From: Fastidiosipila sanguinis
Lineage (GTDB): Bacteria; Bacillota; Clostridia; Saccharofermentanales; Fastidiosipilaceae
Reading direction: 5' to 3'
Assembly: GCF_002998295.1 (NCBI RefSeq)
Contig: NZ_CP027226.1
Coordinates: 1,054,001 to 1,118,000, forward strand
Length of the DNA: 64,000 nucleotides
Numbering within the stretch: position 1 is the stretch's first letter; each line of letters opens with the position of its first letter. A program made the translations under genes and the position numbers. The notes beneath the pieces were generated by a model. It searched no databases. It worked only from the letters and a program-made list of their open reading frames with translations, and was not told the DNA's origin. Shown one piece after another: positions 61,138-64,000 of this stretch.

Positions 61138-64000
61138 CTACTCTTCTCTTCTCTTTGCGATTAAAATTAGTACTGCAGCTGAAGCTATTGCAGCTAAACC
61201 TACTATAGCTGAGATATTAATACTCTCACCAGTTCCAGTTACATCTTTAGGAGTTGAAGGTTTTGTACTTGAGCTACTCTTTGTACCTTCACTTGGTTTA
61301 CTTGGTTTTGTTCCTGTTGTTGCAGTTGTTTCTGTAGTAGTTTCCTCAGGTCTAAGTTCATTATAAACTAGTACTGGGTTAAGTCTGCTTCCTTCTCCCT
61401 TAACACTATCTGGATTAGTCTTGCTTAGTTCTAACTTGCCATCAGTTGTAATTGTAAACTTAATTGTTTTTTCAATTATCTTATAACCTTCAGGAGCTAC
61501 AGTTTCTTTAAGCTCATATTCACCAGGTTTTAAATTGACAAAGATAATTTTTCCATCATTTCTACTGACTTTTGTATTTACCACTTCTTTGTTGAAATAC
61601 AATTCAAATGTTGCTCCTGCTAGAGGTGCATAATTACTATCTTTATCTGCTTTACCCATTTTTTGGAATACATAAACTGGATATTTCTTCAAGCTAGCCC
61701 AGGCTTTATTATCTTTTAATTGTTCTTCCCACTCACCTTGAGCTTCTGAACCACCTAGAGCTGATTGGAATTTAACTATATTCTTAACAGTATCTCTATC
61801 AATATTTAGTGGTTCTAAGTATGTTAGATATGTAATCTTCCATGCTCTAGGATTCTTAGGATCTTTATTATCAGGAAGGTTGAACTTCAACTCATGCGTC
61901 TTAGCATCATATATAGCTTGTACTGTATTAGAATCTTTAGAATTCATAGCAGTTACCATTGCTTCTTGATAATTACTATATTCACCATCAGGTCCTAGTT
62001 CTGAAGAGTATTCAACTTTAATAGTGTTTAGATCTAATTGACCTTTTTCGTTTACAGGAACATAAAGGTTCTCATCTAAAACGTCAGTTAACTCTACTGA
62101 CTTATAGTCTTTCAAATATGGTTTATGTTCAATAGTCCATTCTAGAGATGCTGTACCTTCTGCATCAGCACCCTTCCATACTGGTTGTTTCTTGCTCAAT
62201 AACTCAGATTTAACATTCATGTTATCACTTGCATTTCTTGGCAATTCATTGTTTGCCTGAATTTGTGCATTGTTAATGTAAGCATGCGCTTCATCTGGTT
62301 GTGACATATTTTCTGTAAGCTTTTCAAAAGCTGCTTTATCTAATTGAGCCTTGGCAACTACCATGTAAGATTTTCCATCGATGTTATTAAAAGTCCATTC
62401 TTTTTTCGCTTCATCAAAGGTCAAGAGATTTTTAATTTCAGCATCACTAAGTCTTCTGGTTGCTTGAGGATCACGTAAATTTCTCTTTTGTCCAGGACTA
62501 CCACCATAAGAAATACTATATTCAATTTGAATTAATTCTGACGGACTAGCTTCATAGACAGCGAACATTGCACCGCTATCATCTACTGGCACTAATTTCC
62601 AATCATCTGGTAAGTTATCTGTTAGCACTACCTTGTCGTAATTTGGTAATGTCTCTGGTTTATTCTTGACATCTTTTAGATACTCCTCCCAGTTAGTACC
62701 AAATGGATTTATATTAATACGGAAGAAGCTTGTTCTATCCTTATAATTAAAGGTCTTTGCTGGATCGACTTTCTTATAGTAATCAGTGTAAATAGACCCA
62801 TAGGATGCATCTTTAACTTGCCATACAGATTTTAAATCATTTAGATCAACATCATAATTCAAAACTGTTTTTCTAAATAAGTTCGCATCAAATCTATCAT
62901 AGTCTGTTGCAGGTAGAAGTTTTAATGACTCAGCCTTGCCCATTGCAAGTATGGCTGTATTGCTCATGATCCCAGTGTCATAATGCGATTTCCCATGAGC
63001 TTTTTCGTAGAAATCTTGAATCTGAGTTTGAATCTCTAATTCATATTTTTTACTTTCTCTGAAACCAGAAACTCTAACGACTTCACCTACTTGTTCACCA
63101 TTTAGCATTAATGGATAAACATCTACTTTTAACTTATCTTCAGAATTATTAGATTTAATTGAATCTTTTACATATGCTAAGTTTACATTTACGTTATTCT
63201 CCATGAGTTTAGTAAATGTTCCTTCAGGTAATTTTGCTATATCTTCTTCATTTAAAGTTAACTTAGTTTTGTTCGCTTTTAATTCCTCTTCACTGCCGTA
63301 AAAGAATACTTCATAGACAGAAACATTTTCGTCTACGAAAGCCTTACTTAAGTCAACATTAATATTCCATGGAAAAATGCCCTGTCTAAATAAAGGTGCA
63401 GTTCCATAAACGTTATACTCTCCAGAAGTTACTGCATGTTTACTGATACTTCCTAAACCTACAAATATAGGTGGATTTATCGGTGTATAATAAATTCCAC
63501 AGTTATATATCTCTGCAGTATTTTTAATTGCATTTGATTCGATAACTGCATCAGTAGCATAAATTTGTTTAAAAGTAATTTTAATTTCACCATTTAAGTT
63601 AGGTAGGAAGAACCAATTTGTACTCTTAACTGCATACTCATCATCTTTTATTTTGCTAGTAAATGCATTTTCACCAAAATCATAAATTTCAGATTTAGTA
63701 TATTTATCTGGTATTGCAGGACATGGATCATCTTCTTTCATTTGAGGCGCAGGTTTATCTTTAGCATTTACAAATGAATCATCTAGATTTATTATTTCCC
63801 ACTTACCTTCAGCATTTAATTTTTCAACAGTGACTTCAACTCTTGTTGGTTTAGGAGCATTTTCTTTACCCAAGAAAACATCAGAAATCCATGTAGGTCC
63901 ATAGCTGAAGCCAGCTTTCCCTGCTCTTATTTCCCAGAGGAGAGCTTTTTCATTATTATCTATATTTACATCTACGCCTTTAAAAGTCTTACTAATTTGA
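61138..64000 (-). CDS. Cell-wall-anchored surface protein with SpaA/Cna_B domain (N-terminus beyond window)
   Basis: The frame is open to the right edge, encoding at least 954 residues of an adhesin or pilin-like protein; the apparent TTG start near 63873 is internal. Most of the length consists of beta-rich segments of isopeptide-forming type. Near the end a Cna_B/SpaA-like domain is clear ('APLAGATFELYFNKEVVNTKVSRNDGKIIFVNLKPGEYELKETVAPEGYKI'). A Thr/Ser/Lys/Pro-rich wall-spanning stretch follows, then 'VTGTGE', a hydrophobic helix and KRREE. That is the layout of a sortase signal, with VTGTG in place of LPxTG. No sortase gene is in the window. Confidence 0.88.
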   Translation of the reverse strand, partial: QISKTFKGVDVNIDNNEKALLWEIRAGKAGFSYGPTWISDVFLGKENAPKPTRVEVTVEKLNAEGKWEIINLDDSFVNAKDKPAPQMKEDDPCPAIPDKYTKSEIYDFGENAFTSKIKDDEYAVKSTNWFFLPNLNGEIKITFKQIYATDAVIESNAIKNTAEIYNCGIYYTPINPPIFVGLGSISKHAVTSGEYNVYGTAPLFRQGIFPWNINVDLSKAFVDENVSVYEVFFYGSEEELKANKTKLTLNEEDIAKLPEGTFTKLMENNVNVNLAYVKDSIKSNNSEDKLKVDVYPLMLNGEQVGEVVRVSGFRESKKYELEIQTQIQDFYEKAHGKSHYDTGIMSNTAILAMGKAESLKLLPATDYDRFDANLFRKTVLNYDVDLNDLKSVWQVKDASYGSIYTDYYKKVDPAKTFNYKDRTSFFRININPFGTNWEEYLKDVKNKPETLPNYDKVVLTDNLPDDWKLVPVDDSGAMFAVYEASPSELIQIEYSISYGGSPGQKRNLRDPQATRRLSDAEIKNLLTFDEAKKEWTFNNIDGKSYMVVAKAQLDKAAFEKLTENMSQPDEAHAYINNAQIQANNELPRNASDNMNVKSELLSKKQPVWKGADAEGTASLEWTIEHKPYLKDYKSVELTDVLDENLYVPVNEKGQLDLNTIKVEYSSELGPDGEYSNYQEAMVTAMNSKDSNTVQAIYDAKTHELKFNLPDNKDPKNPRAWKITYLTYLEPLNIDRDTVKNIVKFQSALGGSEAQGEWEEQLKDNKAWASLKKYPVYVFQKMGKADKDSNYAPLAGATFELYFNKEVVNTKVSRNDGKIIFVNLKPGEYELKETVAPEGYKIIEKTIKFTITTDGKLELSKTNPDSVKGEGSRLNPVLVYNELRPEETTTETTATTGTKPSKPSEGTKSSSSTKPSTPKDVTGTGESINISAIVGLAAIASAAVLILIAKRREE

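Noticed and set aside
61138-63873. Complete surface protein starting at 63873
   Set aside because: The apparent start is an internal TTG without a ribosome site; the same frame continues open and beta-rich to the window edge.
1-64000. CRISPR array or known riboswitch
   Set aside because: No evenly spaced repeats of CRISPR type and no leader that I could match to a known riboswitch class. The tandem repeats seen are the 12-bp coding repeat, short operator repeats, a 24-bp intergenic repeat and IS-end-like units.

Overview
The window is A+T-rich (roughly one third G+C by eye) and uses sigma-A promoters, AGGAGG ribosome binding sites, lipobox lipoproteins, Firmicute-type ABC sugar importers and a Gram-positive sorting signal. 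This points to a low-GC Bacillota, probably an anaerobic or host-associated clostridial relative living on mucosal glycans. The species is not determined here.

Layout. (1) 1-6833: the 5' end of alanine dehydrogenase, then a zinc block (a five-triad Pht lipoprotein and a ZnuA/AdcA binding protein) whose promoters carry 7-1-7 Fur/Zur-type palindromes, then an AlbA_2 regulator and a patch of decayed mobile DNA. (2) 6834-14448: a minus-strand run of HAD phosphatase, fused MacB-like ABC protein, GT8 glycosyltransferase, AI-2E-type permease and a cysteine sulfatase. (3) 14449-36894: a sulfated/fucosylated glycan region. It holds a second cysteine sulfatase, a formylglycine-generating enzyme with both catalytic cysteines, CutC, a GH29 fucosidase, a two-core transglutaminase-like protein, YesL, and a 13-kb cluster with two permease pairs, two binding proteins, DUF5696, Yip1 and NHL proteins but no ATPase. 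(4) 37304-53745: an antiporter, then a raffinose/isomalto-oligosaccharide region in which a GH32-fructokinase operon converges on a minus-strand msm operon (ROK regulator, MsmEFG, sucrose phosphorylase, alpha-galactosidase). Two tandem GH13 alpha-1,6-glucosidases diverge from the msm operon. (5) 53879-64000: tRNA-Gln, a small Xre operon, a nitroreductase, two oxidoreductases, a complete IS3/IS150-type element, a membrane protein, a DJ-1 protein and the C-terminal part of a sortase-anchored surface protein.

How the genes work together. Raffinose-family sugars would enter through MsmEFG with an ATPase encoded elsewhere. Alpha-galactosidase frees sucrose, which sucrose phosphorylase or GH32 splits, and fructokinase phosphorylates the fructose. 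GH13 enzymes clear alpha-1,6-glucosides. Palindromes at three promoters suggest that the ROK protein controls these units together. In region 3 the FGE would activate the two sulfatases, and GH29 would remove fucose from a sulfated glycan imported by the unusual dual-permease cluster.

Most noteworthy: the dual-permease cluster; two diverged copies of a locus for a tiny hydrophobic peptide (one frameshifted), each upstream of a sugar operon; Zur-like operators on pht and znuA; an IS inserted in the loop of a terminator; and an apparent gene-conversion tract between the two GH13 genes.
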